From NCBI GenBank assembly GCA_963771435.1, contig CAVYTF010000026.1, positions 22,926-86,925 of the forward strand: a stretch of DNA of 64,000 nt, given 5' to 3'. Under the pieces are notes generated by a model. That model worked only from the letters and a program-made list of their open reading frames with translations. It searched no databases and was not told the DNA's origin. The position numbers were made by a program, and so were the translations under genes. Source of the DNA: CAVYTF01 sp963771435. GTDB lineage: Bacteria > Bacteroidota > Bacteroidia > Chitinophagales > Chitinophagaceae. Position 1 is the first letter of the stretch. Every line of letters begins with the position of its first letter. Shown one piece after another: positions 25,738-34,772 of the stretch.

Positions 25738-27606
25738 GTGTGTGGCATAGTCGGTATTTATAGTTATAAAAAAAACCTTGCAGGTAAAGAATCATTTATA
25801 AGGCAATGTATGCAAACTATGCAGCATAGAGGCCCTGATTCTGATGGCCTCTGGCACAATGGAGAAAATTATATCACAGGTTTTGTAAGGCTGGCTATAA
25901 GGGATACAAGTTCTTTTGGTGATCAGCCAATGATTTCATCTTGTAAGAATTACGCTATCACATTTAATGGCGAAATTTATAATGCTGATTTATTCAAACC
26001 CACTCTGGAAAAATATGGTGTGCGATTTTCATCAACATCCGACACAGAAATACTATTATACTCCCTCATTCATTTAGGCATAAAACAAGTTTTGGAAGAA
26101 TTTGACGGCATTTTTGCATTTGCATTTTACAACAAACAAAAAGATGAGCTTTTGCTGGCTCGCGACCGTCTTGGTATTAAGCCTTTATACATAGGTTTTG
26201 ACAACAACGATGCTGTTATCTTCAGTTCTCAGTACGATCATATTATCAACTATGAAAGCTTAAAAAACCAACCCATCAACACTGCCGCCATAGGCAGTTA
26301 TTTGCAGGTAGGTTTCGTGCCTGACAACGGTGGTGCCATAAAGAATACAATTTTATTTCCACATGGCTATTACGCTGTTGTTAATAAATCGGGCTACAGG
26401 CAAATTCCTTATTATTCCTCTATGTCTGCCTTTGGCGAAAACGCTAAAGCATCAATTCTGGGTGAAAACTCTTTTCAGAAGGCTGTTTGGCAACAATTAG
26501 TGAGCGATGTACCTGTTGGCACTTATTTGTCAGGCGGTGTTGATAGTTCTTTGATATCTTCCTGGGCTGCTGAAAAGCAAAACATTACAGCCTACACGAT
26601 AGGCACAAATGATGCCTTCACGGATGAAAAACAATATGCCTCCTTTATTGCAGAAAAACTACATATACCTCACAAAATACAGGACATTTCTGAGAAAGAT
26701 CTATTTGCTGTTTTGGAAGATAACACTAAAGCTTATTCAGAACCTTTTGCAGATTTCTCATCCATTCCATCCCTTGTTCTGTCAAAGTTTGCGGCTAAAA
26801 ATGTAAAAGTAATTTTAAGCGGAGACGGTCCCGATGAACTTTTTTGGGGTTATGAAAGAAACAATAAGTTCCAAAAGAACGGCGCTATTTTTTTTAAGCC
26901 AGGCCATAAAAAATTATCACTACTGCTCGGTTCAAAAATATCCGGAAAAAAAACATTTGTGAACAAGCGCATGTTTGCAACAAAAGATTTTTTTTCCTTT
27001 TATTACCGGTCCCTTTTTCTTTATGGGAGCAGTTGGGTAAAGGATGTTTATAAACATGATTCATCTGAAGCATTCTTTCTCAATGAGATCCGTAAACATT
27101 ATGCAGGCCACAGCACACAAGCAAATTATATGAACATTGTGCGCGACATAGAAATGAATATTCATCTCCAGCGCATTTTGCTCAAAGTAGACCGCGCAGG
27201 TATGTATAACAGCCTTGAAGTGCGTGTGCCCTTTCTTGCGAACGACATTCTCAAAGCCGCATTCAGCAACCCTTGTCACCAGCAGCATATTAAAAATGGA
27301 GAAGGCAAATTCCAGTTAAAAACTATGCTGGCAGGTAAAGTAGGCAATGATGCAACTTTCAGGCATAAAAAAGGTTTCTTAATTCCAATGTCATCCTGGC
27401 TACGGCAATCAATAAAAAAAGATGTGGAAGAAAAATTAATGAACATGCCCGCTGAGCTTGCAGACCTCTTCAATAAAAAACAGGTTGAAAAATTATGGCA
27501 CGCGCAAACTGTTTTAATGGAAGGCCATGACGGAATAATTTGGGCCATCTATTCCCTCATCAATTGGTATTCTTACCACAGGGCCAGTAAAAAACTCGCC
27601 ACTTGA
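25738..27606 (+). CDS. asnB: Glutamine-dependent asparagine synthetase-like amidotransferase
   Basis: 622 residues. GTG start at 25738 leaves Cys2 as the glutaminase nucleophile (CGIVGIYS). RGPDSDGLW and FNGEIYN continue the Ntn domain. The synthetase domain has the PP-loop SGGVDSS near residue 265 and LSGDGPDELFWGYER. Homologues in glycan loci (for example WbpS in Pseudomonas O-antigen) are thought to amidate uronic acid residues. Here a WbpB-like oxidoreductase (35799) makes that idea plausible. It overlaps the next gene by four bases. A housekeeping asparagine synthetase would be an alternative, but the location argues against it. Confidence 0.9.
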   Translation: MCGIVGIYSYKKNLAGKESFIRQCMQTMQHRGPDSDGLWHNGENYITGFVRLAIRDTSSFGDQPMISSCKNYAITFNGEIYNADLFKPTLEKYGVRFSSTSDTEILLYSLIHLGIKQVLEEFDGIFAFAFYNKQKDELLLARDRLGIKPLYIGFDNNDAVIFSSQYDHIINYESLKNQPINTAAIGSYLQVGFVPDNGGAIKNTILFPHGYYAVVNKSGYRQIPYYSSMSAFGENAKASILGENSFQKAVWQQLVSDVPVGTYLSGGVDSSLISSWAAEKQNITAYTIGTNDAFTDEKQYASFIAEKLHIPHKIQDISEKDLFAVLEDNTKAYSEPFADFSSIPSLVLSKFAAKNVKVILSGDGPDELFWGYERNNKFQKNGAIFFKPGHKKLSLLLGSKISGKKTFVNKRMFATKDFFSFYYRSLFLYGSSWVKDVYKHDSSEAFFLNEIRKHYAGHSTQANYMNIVRDIEMNIHLQRILLKVDRAGMYNSLEVRVPFLANDILKAAFSNPCHQQHIKNGEGKFQLKTMLAGKVGNDATFRHKKGFLIPMSSWLRQSIKKDVEEKLMNMPAELADLFNKKQVEKLWHAQTVLMEGHDGIIWAIYSLINWYSYHRASKKLAT

Positions 27607-28748
27607 ACATTGGCATCGTCACCAATTCCTTCCCTTCCATAAGTGAAACTTTTATTTATCGAAAAGTACTTGCTCTTGCAAAAAAAGGCCACCGCTTATA
27701 TGTTTTTTGCACAAGTAAAAATGACGATCTGTTCAATACTTTTTTTGGTGAAATAACAAACGTTAACGTGATCGTTCTTGATAAAAATGATCTTGCCAAA
27801 TACCTCCTCTTCCATCCTTTCATTGTTTTGCGGTCTTTTTTTAGGCGTCAAAAGAAAAGCCATTTTCTGCTGAACAGCTTCAGGCAAAACAGTATAATTC
27901 ATAAAGCCCTCGATGTCCTCCATATTGAATTTTCAGGCATTGCCATTGCCTGGTTACCTGTCTTAAAAAAAACTACCGTAAAAAAAATTGTTAGCTGCCG
28001 CGGCTCTGCTGAAAAAGTAAAATTGTTAAGTGACGATAAAAGAAAAGCCGGTCTTAAAGAAGTTTTTGACAACGTACAGGCCATTCATTGTGTCTCGCAG
28101 GATATGAGCAGCACTATATTGCCTTATTGCGCTCATCCCGAAAAAATTTTTATCAATTACCCAAGCATTGACACAAACTTTTTTCAGCCTTCGGCGTTCA
28201 AAAAAAACAACGACACCTTTACCATTTTAAGCATTGGCCGTTTCACTTTTCAAAAAGGATATCTAACAGGCCTCTTAGCCATAAAAACTTTGCAAAAACA
28301 ATTCTCCAATTTCAGATGGCTCATTGTTGGCGAAGGCCCGCAACAGGAAGAGATCATTTTCCATATTCATAACCTGCAGCTGCAAGATCATGTTCAGCTT
28401 CTCGGCAAAAAAAATACTGATGACATTCTGCTCTTATACAAACAGGCAGATTGTTTTTTCCTTCCCAGCGTTTATGAAGGCATTGCCAATGTTGCCCTGG
28501 AGGCCATGAGCATGCAGTTGCCCGTTGTTTCCACCAGGTCCGGCGGCATGGATGAGGTCATCACTCACGGCATAAATGGATTTTTAGCTGATGTATATAA
28601 TAGCGAATATCTTGCTGAATACCTACTTTTATTAGCCAACGACGAACAAGCCCGCACCATTTTCGGCAAAAACGCCCGCTCCCGCGTCATTGAAAAGTTT
28701 GCAATAGATACACAAGTGCAGGTGTTTGAAAATGTTTACAAGAATTAA
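27603..28748 (+). CDS. Family 4 glycosyltransferase
   Basis: 381 residues from TTG 27603, overlapping the asnB stop. NIGIVTNSFPSISETFIYRKV is the N-terminal GT-B segment. ILSIGRFTFQKGYLTGLLAI and PSVYEGIANVALEAMSMQLPVVST give the E-x7-E donor site. Belongs to the Wcal/AmsK-like colanic-acid group by its SETFI start. The following 99 bases (28749-28847) are AT-rich with a TTCATAATTC-type motif common to the organism's intergenic DNA. Confidence 0.88.
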   Translation: MNIGIVTNSFPSISETFIYRKVLALAKKGHRLYVFCTSKNDDLFNTFFGEITNVNVIVLDKNDLAKYLLFHPFIVLRSFFRRQKKSHFLLNSFRQNSIIHKALDVLHIEFSGIAIAWLPVLKKTTVKKIVSCRGSAEKVKLLSDDKRKAGLKEVFDNVQAIHCVSQDMSSTILPYCAHPEKIFINYPSIDTNFFQPSAFKKNNDTFTILSIGRFTFQKGYLTGLLAIKTLQKQFSNFRWLIVGEGPQQEEIIFHIHNLQLQDHVQLLGKKNTDDILLLYKQADCFFLPSVYEGIANVALEAMSMQLPVVSTRSGGMDEVITHGINGFLADVYNSEYLAEYLLLLANDEQARTIFGKNARSRVIEKFAIDTQVQVFENVYKN

Positions 28749-28847
28749 AAATAAAAAGTAAAAATGCAGCACTAAATTTTTTTAATTTTTACTTTATCAT
28801 TCATAAATTTATAATTCATAATTCTTAATTTAGCTCAAAAATTCCCC

Positions 28848-29574
28848 ATGGCATCAAAATCAGAAACCGGCCACGCAGTAAACATCTCCACTTTCAAACT
28901 GCTTATTGACATTTGCACAGGCTTTGGTATAACTTACAACCCAAGCAATCTTCTGCTCACCATTATCAACATGCTCACCCTGTGGACAACCGCCGACACC
29001 GCCGAAGACATCCTCACCAAAGCAATGGGCGCTGCCACCAACCCCATCAATATGCGGGAGAAACTCAACGCTGCCTTAGATAAACTCATTACCCGCACCA
29101 TAAACTATTACAAAAGCTGCGCTCCGGCATCCCTCTCAGATGCCAAAAGCCTTGCAAACACCATAAGAGGCTTTGGCATTAAAGTCGTAAGGCTGCCAAA
29201 CGGCGATCCCGTATCCCGCCCATATCTCCACCAGCCACCTCAGCTATGTGCAGCGCGCCAAAAATTTTAATGAACTCATCGCTCTCTACGGCGCAGACGC
29301 CAATTATGCCCCCAACGAAACCGATCTCACCATCGCTTCCCTCACCGCCCTTTACACCCAAATGAAGGCCGCAAACGATAACATCGGAACTATCATACAG
29401 CCTGTTGATACCGCCCGCACCACCCGCGACGCGGCCCTCTACACACCCGAAAAAGGCATTCTCGATGTGGCTCAGGCCGCTAAAGATTACGTAAAAGGCC
29501 TTTTTGGCGCAACAAATGCCAATACAAGATTGGTAACAAAGCTCCGGTTCCGCGCCCCAAAAAAGAAAAAATAG
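28848..29574 (+). pseudogene. Bacteroidota protein of unknown function, frameshifted
   Basis: Two frames make one ~241-residue protein. The first runs from ATG 28848 (SKSETGHAVNISTFKLLIDI, then SNLLLTIINML) to about 29215. The second begins one base out of phase with ISTSHLSYVQRAKNFNELI and continues through YAPNETDLTIASLTALY to the TAG at 29574. I recall a family in Bacteroidota with exactly this order (TGHAVNV... ISTSH.SYD.R..NF..LI ... YAPNE..L..ATL); its function is unknown. One extra base in the CCCGCCCA stretch near 29215-29222 explains the break. It sits inside the glycan locus with C-rich codon use, so it looks inserted. Confidence 0.75.
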
Positions 29575-29620
29575 CCCCCCGGATAAGTTTATAAAATTGA
29601 AGATCCCAAAAATACCCCAC

Positions 29621-29980
29621 CGCTGTACAAACACCCCCTCCGCTGTACAAGCACCCCCACCGCTGTACAAGTACCCCCGCCGCTGTACAAACCCAGTATC
29701 GCGGGGTACAAACCCAGTATCGCGGGGTACAAACCCAGTATCGGGGGGTACGAACCCAGTATCGCGGGGTACGAACCCAGTATCGGGGGGTATAAACCCA
29801 GTATCGCGGGGTACGAACCCAGTTTCGTGGAGTATAAACTCGGTTTCCCAATGTACAATATCAGTATCCCGGGGTATAAACTCAGTTTCGTTCGGTATAA
29901 ACTCAGTTTCCCAATGTACAATATCAGTTTCACGGGGTACAAGTTCAGTTTCACGGGGTATAAGTTCAGTTTCATACGGT
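29621..29980. repeat. Array B: three 20-base and fourteen 21-base repeats
   Basis: Three perfect-period 20-base units starting CGCTGTACAA (29621-29680) lead into exactly fourteen 21-base units (29687-29980), each starting ACAA or ATAA and containing CCAGTATCG or TCAGTTTC, then GGGGT. The unit drifts gradually from C/G-rich to A/T-rich along the array. ACCC and GGGT inside a unit could form a small hairpin. Open frames on both strands are a by-product of the period. It lies between two broken genes (28848 and 30043). Confidence 0.9.
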
Positions 29981-30042
29981 CTCACCCAAAAAAGCCACGA
30001 TCATCCTTTTTCCTTCAATGGTTTATTTGCAATTGCATCATC

Positions 30043-30321
30043 TTGGCGCTAAAATTTAATAAAATTTTTGTATTACTTAAAACTTATGGCATTAAAGGCC
30101 TTTTTTTATACGCTAATATTAAAACAAACTCAGGCCTTACCGAAAAAGAATTATTCGATAGCAATTATGATTATTGGCTGCCGAAAACCAGGGTAATTAT
30201 CATTGAATTACACGATTGGCTGCGCAAAGGGGCAGCACGCACCTTCTTCAATGCCGTGGCTCCATATCCATATCAACTTAGCGTAAAAGGGCAAAATGTA
30301 ATCTGTTTGCTGCGCAATTAA
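30043..30321 (+). pseudogene. FkbM methyltransferase remnant with internal deletion
   Basis: Remnant of 92 codons from an in-frame TTG. The first ~30 residues (KFNKIFVLLKTYGIKGLFLY) look like the N-terminus of FkbM-type proteins of this phylum. The last ~55 (NYDYWLPKTRVIIIELHDWL, then GAARTFFNAV) are the C-terminal end of that family. The SAM-binding core, normally ~150 residues with a DxGxNxG-type motif and MDIEGAE, is absent. The frame stays open across the join, so a clean in-frame deletion is likely. No methylation activity is expected. Directly downstream of array B and two bases before a GT2 gene. Confidence 0.65.
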
Positions 30322-30323
30322 AA

Positions 30324-31667
30324 ATGGTTTTTCAGTTCATAAAATACACGCAACCCGGTTGGCAGTTCAATATTTTACCCACAGTTGAAAGCTTTCCTTC
30401 CTGCTATATAAAAGAGGCAAGCACAAAAGAAGAAATGCTTGATAAACGCTATCAAACCAAAAGCGCACAATTAGCTGATCTTGGTTTTTCCCTCGTCAAC
30501 AAAGGCGTTTTGCTCCGGTCAACTCAAAGCGATATCGAAGAATTTAAAAAATTGCCTCCTCCAACCTTGCAGGACGAATATATTTTTATAAAAAAATACT
30601 GGGGCACATCCTGGGCTTCCTTTGCATTAATGAGAAGGCTCTTTTCCTTTAAAAACCCTTTTAAAGAAATAAACTGTTTTCTAAAAACAAAGAACATTCA
30701 AAAGGCCGCTCTTTATGGATCTTCCAATTTATATCACGATTATGAAGACTTCCAGTCTTCACTGGTTGCCTCACAGCCTCTTGTTGCCGTCATCATTCCC
30801 ACCCTTAACCGTTATGAATATTTAAAAGATGTTTTGGCAGATCTGGAAAAACAGGACTATAAAAATTTTGAAACCATCATTGTTGACCAGTCAGATGATT
30901 TCAATGCTGATTTCTATGAACAATTCCAATTTGCAAATTGTAAAGTCATACGCCAAAAGGAAAAAAAGTTATGGACAGCAAGAAACAATGCTGTTAAACA
31001 AACCAAAGCTCAATATTTGCTCTTTTTTGATGATGATTCCCGTGTAGAAAAAAATTGGATAACTGAACATTTAAAATGTATTGATTATTTTGGAGCATCA
31101 ATATCTGCAGGTGTTTCATTCGCAGTAATTGGGCAAAAAATTTCCGATAGTTATTCATATTTCCGTTGGGCCACTCAATTTGATTCAGGCAATGCACTGG
31201 TAAAAAGAAATGTTTTTGAACAGATCGGTTTGTTTGATGAGCAGTATAACGACATGAGAATGGGCGATGCTGAATTTGGTTTCAGAGCTTACAAAAATGG
31301 ATTAAAAAGTATATCAAACCACAAGGCTTCGCGTATCCATTTAAAAGTTGGCAGCGGCGGCCTTCGTGAGTTAGGAAGCTGGGATGGTTTTCGTCCAAAG
31401 AAGTGGTTTGCGCCTAAGCCAATACCAAGCGTTATTTATTTGTTTGAGAAATATCTGTCAAAAAGCTTTAGCAGAAATGCCATTCTTTTAGGAATACTTT
31501 TATCAAATATTTCTTATAAAAATAAAAGAAGTGGCGGAATGCTTGAGTTAAGTATATTTATTTCCGTTATTAAATCCCCACTTTTAATTATTCAGTATTT
31601 AAAGGCAAAAAAAATCGCAAGCCGGATGAAGGCTGCTGATCAGGGGCCAGTTTTTCTTCAACAATGA
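30324..31667 (+). CDS. Family 2 glycosyltransferase with N-terminal extension
   Basis: 447 residues. Residues 1 to about 150 have no domain I recognise. From about 155 a GT2 domain begins (AVIIPTLNRYEYLKDVLADL), with ETIIVDQSDDFN, TARNNAVKQTKAQYLLFFDDDSRVEKNW (DDD metal motif) and a C-terminal basic region. MGDAEFGFRAYKNG fits the acceptor loop. Overlaps the next gene by four bases. The extension may bind the acceptor or another protein; that is conjecture. Confidence 0.83.
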   Translation: MVFQFIKYTQPGWQFNILPTVESFPSCYIKEASTKEEMLDKRYQTKSAQLADLGFSLVNKGVLLRSTQSDIEEFKKLPPPTLQDEYIFIKKYWGTSWASFALMRRLFSFKNPFKEINCFLKTKNIQKAALYGSSNLYHDYEDFQSSLVASQPLVAVIIPTLNRYEYLKDVLADLEKQDYKNFETIIVDQSDDFNADFYEQFQFANCKVIRQKEKKLWTARNNAVKQTKAQYLLFFDDDSRVEKNWITEHLKCIDYFGASISAGVSFAVIGQKISDSYSYFRWATQFDSGNALVKRNVFEQIGLFDEQYNDMRMGDAEFGFRAYKNGLKSISNHKASRIHLKVGSGGLRELGSWDGFRPKKWFAPKPIPSVIYLFEKYLSKSFSRNAILLGILLSNISYKNKRSGGMLELSIFISVIKSPLLIIQYLKAKKIASRMKAADQGPVFLQQ

Positions 31668-32824
31668 AATACAAAAGGCTTGCTATCCTTTCAGATTGTG
31701 TTCACATTATTAATGCTAATGGGCAGGTAATGACAGAAAATCATATTTATAGAAAACAGATCGAGATGCTGGCATCACTTTTTGAGCAAACTATCATTTT
31801 TTGCCCCTTTACACCACAATCTGTAGATAAAGTTGCCAGCGTTTATACAAACAGATCTATCCAGTTCTACCCTTTAAAAAACGTTGGAGGCACTACCCTG
31901 AAAGCTAAGCTCAATTTGATCAGGGTAATTCCTTCTTGGTTTAAGGCATTTAAAAAGGCAAATGATTTTGCGGATATCATTTATCAAAGATTTCCAAATA
32001 ACCTTAATATTCCCGGTTTTTTTTATTTTAGAAAAACCAAAAGATTTGCTACCTATACGGGAACCTGGAAGAATTTTAAAGGTGAGTCGCTGACTTATCG
32101 TCTTCAAAAATGGTTATTAAAAAAATATTTTAAGGGCTTTGTAGGCATTTACAATAATGAAGAAAATGGAGCAAGTAATTTTTTTAACACATTCAGCCCT
32201 TCCTATACAATAAACGAATGGCATGATGAATCAGAAAATGTAAGTCTTAAGATCAGATCTTTTACTGCCAAAAGAGATTTTTTACCAATATTTGTTACAG
32301 TAGGGTCATTAGTGCCTCATAAAAATCAACAGTATATTTTGCATACTTTCAAACTTTTGAATGAACAACATTTTGATTTCACATTATATGTAGTAGGAGA
32401 TGGGTTCTTAAAAAATTCATATACCCGATTTATTTCAGAAAACAACCTAAAAGATAAAATAGTCCTTACAGGAAAAATGACTGATGTGGATTTAAGAAGG
32501 CTTTACAGGAAAGCCCATTTTTTAATTCAAGCCCCTTATTCAGAAGGTTTTGGAAAAGTGCCGATAGAAGGTTTTTTTCATGGTGTGATACCTTTTTTAA
32601 GCAATACGGCAATGGCGGGCGAAATGACAGGAAATGACAAGGAAAGGGGTTTCGTTTTTAGAATAAATAAGCCATATATATTGGCTAAATTCATTTTGAA
32701 AACGATAAGTAAAAAAAGAGACTTTCCCTATATGATCAAAAACGCAAGGGAATATGCAAGGTTACAAACATTAGAAAACTGGGCAGAAATTTACAAACAA
32801 AAAATACAAAATTATTTTGAATAA
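31664..32824 (+). CDS. Family 4 glycosyltransferase
   Basis: 386 residues. The N-terminus (KRLAILSDCVHIINANG) differs from the other GT4s. The linker region VTVGSLVPHKNQQYILHTF and the donor site QAPYSEGFGKVPIEGFFHGVIPFLS carry the E-x7-E pattern. Adjacent overlaps with the genes on both sides (4 and 8 bases) show tight translational coupling. Acts in repeat-unit assembly; donor unknown. Confidence 0.86.
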   Translation: MKYKRLAILSDCVHIINANGQVMTENHIYRKQIEMLASLFEQTIIFCPFTPQSVDKVASVYTNRSIQFYPLKNVGGTTLKAKLNLIRVIPSWFKAFKKANDFADIIYQRFPNNLNIPGFFYFRKTKRFATYTGTWKNFKGESLTYRLQKWLLKKYFKGFVGIYNNEENGASNFFNTFSPSYTINEWHDESENVSLKIRSFTAKRDFLPIFVTVGSLVPHKNQQYILHTFKLLNEQHFDFTLYVVGDGFLKNSYTRFISENNLKDKIVLTGKMTDVDLRRLYRKAHFLIQAPYSEGFGKVPIEGFFHGVIPFLSNTAMAGEMTGNDKERGFVFRINKPYILAKFILKTISKKRDFPYMIKNAREYARLQTLENWAEIYKQKIQNYFE

Positions 32825-34156
32825 ACCTGTTTCATCTTATAGTCTCACTTCTCCCTTACTTTATTTTGTTGCCTTTTCTGTAGGCCTTCTTTTTGGGTCA
32901 TTTAAATTTCTTAATATTCTTGAAGGGATCGGTTTTCTTTATATAAGTGCTATAATATTATTTTTTGCTTTTCAAAATAATATAGAAAAAGTTTTTACCT
33001 ACCTCCCCTATATTATTTATTCTGAAATAATAGTAAAGGGAAATGCCAAATTTCTTCCATATATTTTTTCGGCTTATTTACTAATAGTTGTTTTTCTTAT
33101 ACTAATTACACGAAGGAGTGGAAAAGTTCAAATTCATTCAAAAGGATTTGTTCTATTATTATTTTTTGTGATCATCGAAATTGCAGATTCCGTTAGGGCA
33201 AAAAATGCAGACTCAGCAAGATTTTTAGTAATATATTCACTTTCACTATTCATGGTTGTAAGTTGGGCATCATTTACGCAGCTTACTCCGAAAGTAATTA
33301 ATGTTTTTTTTAAGAATTTAAAAATAGCCAGTATTTTTTTGTGTGGAGTAATACTTGTGGCTCATTTCAAAGGAAATATTAATTATTCGTTAGAATCAAG
33401 TTTTGCTTCAACGAATGGTTTGGAACCTGTTCAAATAAGTGCATACTTAGGTTTTTCTTCTGCTGTTTTTTTTCTATCGGTTATGAGTGATATGGAAAGA
33501 AGCAATATTTTTTTGAATACAATTTTGCTTTCTGTCAATACTGTAGTTATGCTTCTCAGCTTTTCAAGAGGGGGATTATATTTTTTGGCCATTTTTATAT
33601 TACTTTATTTTATATTTAACTTGGGGAAGGCAAAAAATTATTTTTTATTATTTTTACTTATCCCTGTAGCTATTGGAATATATTATTATGTAACAATAAG
33701 TACCGGCGGGGTCATTGAGGAGAGATATGCACAAAATGGAACTGCCGGTAGGGACGAATTGATTAAGGCTGGTATTGCACTTTTTAAGTCAAATCCTATT
33801 GCGGGCGTAGGTACAGGTAATTTTGGATATGCTATAGAAAAGGAAGGTTTATTCAGAGGTGAATCCGGTGCTCATAATGAATTTATAAGAGCAGCTGCTG
33901 AGCATGGTATTTTAGGTATTATAATTTATTGGGGATTTTTGTTCTGCTTTTTTTTGAAATAATGGGGCGAAAAAAAATACAGCGGGAATATGCATTATAT
34001 TTCTTTGTTTTTTTTGTTCTAATTACTATTCATAACGGAATGAAGATTTCATTACAGCCTATGCTTATGGCCCTTGCGGTTGGCACGCCATCAGTAATGC
34101 GAATTAAAAAGAGACCAAATGTTCCTCTTGAAAAAAAGTTTGCGATTGGATCTTAA
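32817..34156 (+). pseudogene. Wzy/WaaL-like O-antigen polymerase or ligase, frameshifted at a T tract
   Basis: TTG start at 32817. About ten membrane helices; the large periplasmic loop carries NGTAGRDELIKAGIALF and NPIAGVGTGNFGYA, then GAHNEFIRAAAEHGILG, the His-containing Wzy_C/O-antigen-ligase signature. The frame stops at 33962 right after a run of eight T (33948-33955). The missing last ~65 residues (EIMGRKKIQREYALYFFVFF, NGMKISLQP) follow in the frame restored by one extra T. Restored length ~446. It could be a sequencing miscount, decay or a phase-variable switch. The product would polymerise or ligate the lipid-linked glycan in the periplasm. Confidence 0.8.
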
Positions 34157-34772
34157 AAAAATAGGCGATTGTCATAAATCATGTTTTAAAGATTCATTTT
34201 CTGTTAAACTTGGAGATGGTTATATTAATAAATCATTTGAATGGTTTTTGACGGCGGATAATAGGTTTCTTCATCATGTTGAAGATGATAATGGCAATTT
34301 AACTGGATATTGTGGGGGCTTTATCTCAAGACAATTAGGCGATGGCTCCACAAGCGGCATGATGCAATATGCTATGGGGCAAGCTGCTATGGGCATAATG
34401 AAAAAGCCATGGTTATTGTTTAATAAAGAACTTAGACCTTTCTATCCCCTTGTAATAAAAAATATCATCAAAAAATTATTTTTTTCAAAATCTCAAACTA
34501 ATACTTCTGAAGCCGTAATAAATTTAAAAAAAAAAATTGGCCTTGTTGTTATTGGAGTACATCCTGATCATAGAGGGAAGGGCATTTTTGAAATGCTTAT
34601 GAAAAACTTTGAAGCAGAAGCAATTGCAAGAAAAATAAATAAGTTATCCCTTAGTGTAAAAAGTAACAACGCTCGCGCTATTGCAGCTTATAAAAATGCA
34701 GGCTGGCAGGTTTTATCCAATGAAAATAACGGGTTAATAATGACAAAAGTCTTACCAGTAAATGAAGAATAA
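34119..34772 (+). CDS. GNAT-family acetyltransferase
   Basis: 217 residues. Acetyl-CoA-binding motif VIGVHPDHRGKGIFEMLMKNF near residue 145, followed by LSVKSNNARAIAAYKNAGW. The middle (GGFISRQLGDGSTSGMM) is typical of sugar-cluster GNAT proteins. ATG 34119 lies inside the 3' end of the Wzy-like gene (38-base overlap) and agrees with the domain start (LKKIGDCHKSCF). It may acetylate an amino sugar of the glycan. The stop overlaps the next start by 11 bases. Confidence 0.8.
   Translation: MFLLKKSLRLDLKKIGDCHKSCFKDSFSVKLGDGYINKSFEWFLTADNRFLHHVEDDNGNLTGYCGGFISRQLGDGSTSGMMQYAMGQAAMGIMKKPWLLFNKELRPFYPLVIKNIIKKLFFSKSQTNTSEAVINLKKKIGLVVIGVHPDHRGKGIFEMLMKNFEAEAIARKINKLSLSVKSNNARAIAAYKNAGWQVLSNENNGLIMTKVLPVNEE

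Noticed and set aside
29179..30052. Long repeat-coding frames over array B on both strands, up to 268 codons
   Set aside because: Same cause: a 21-base repeat without stops in several frames. The minus-strand frame also runs through the 28848 gene, which has family support on plus.
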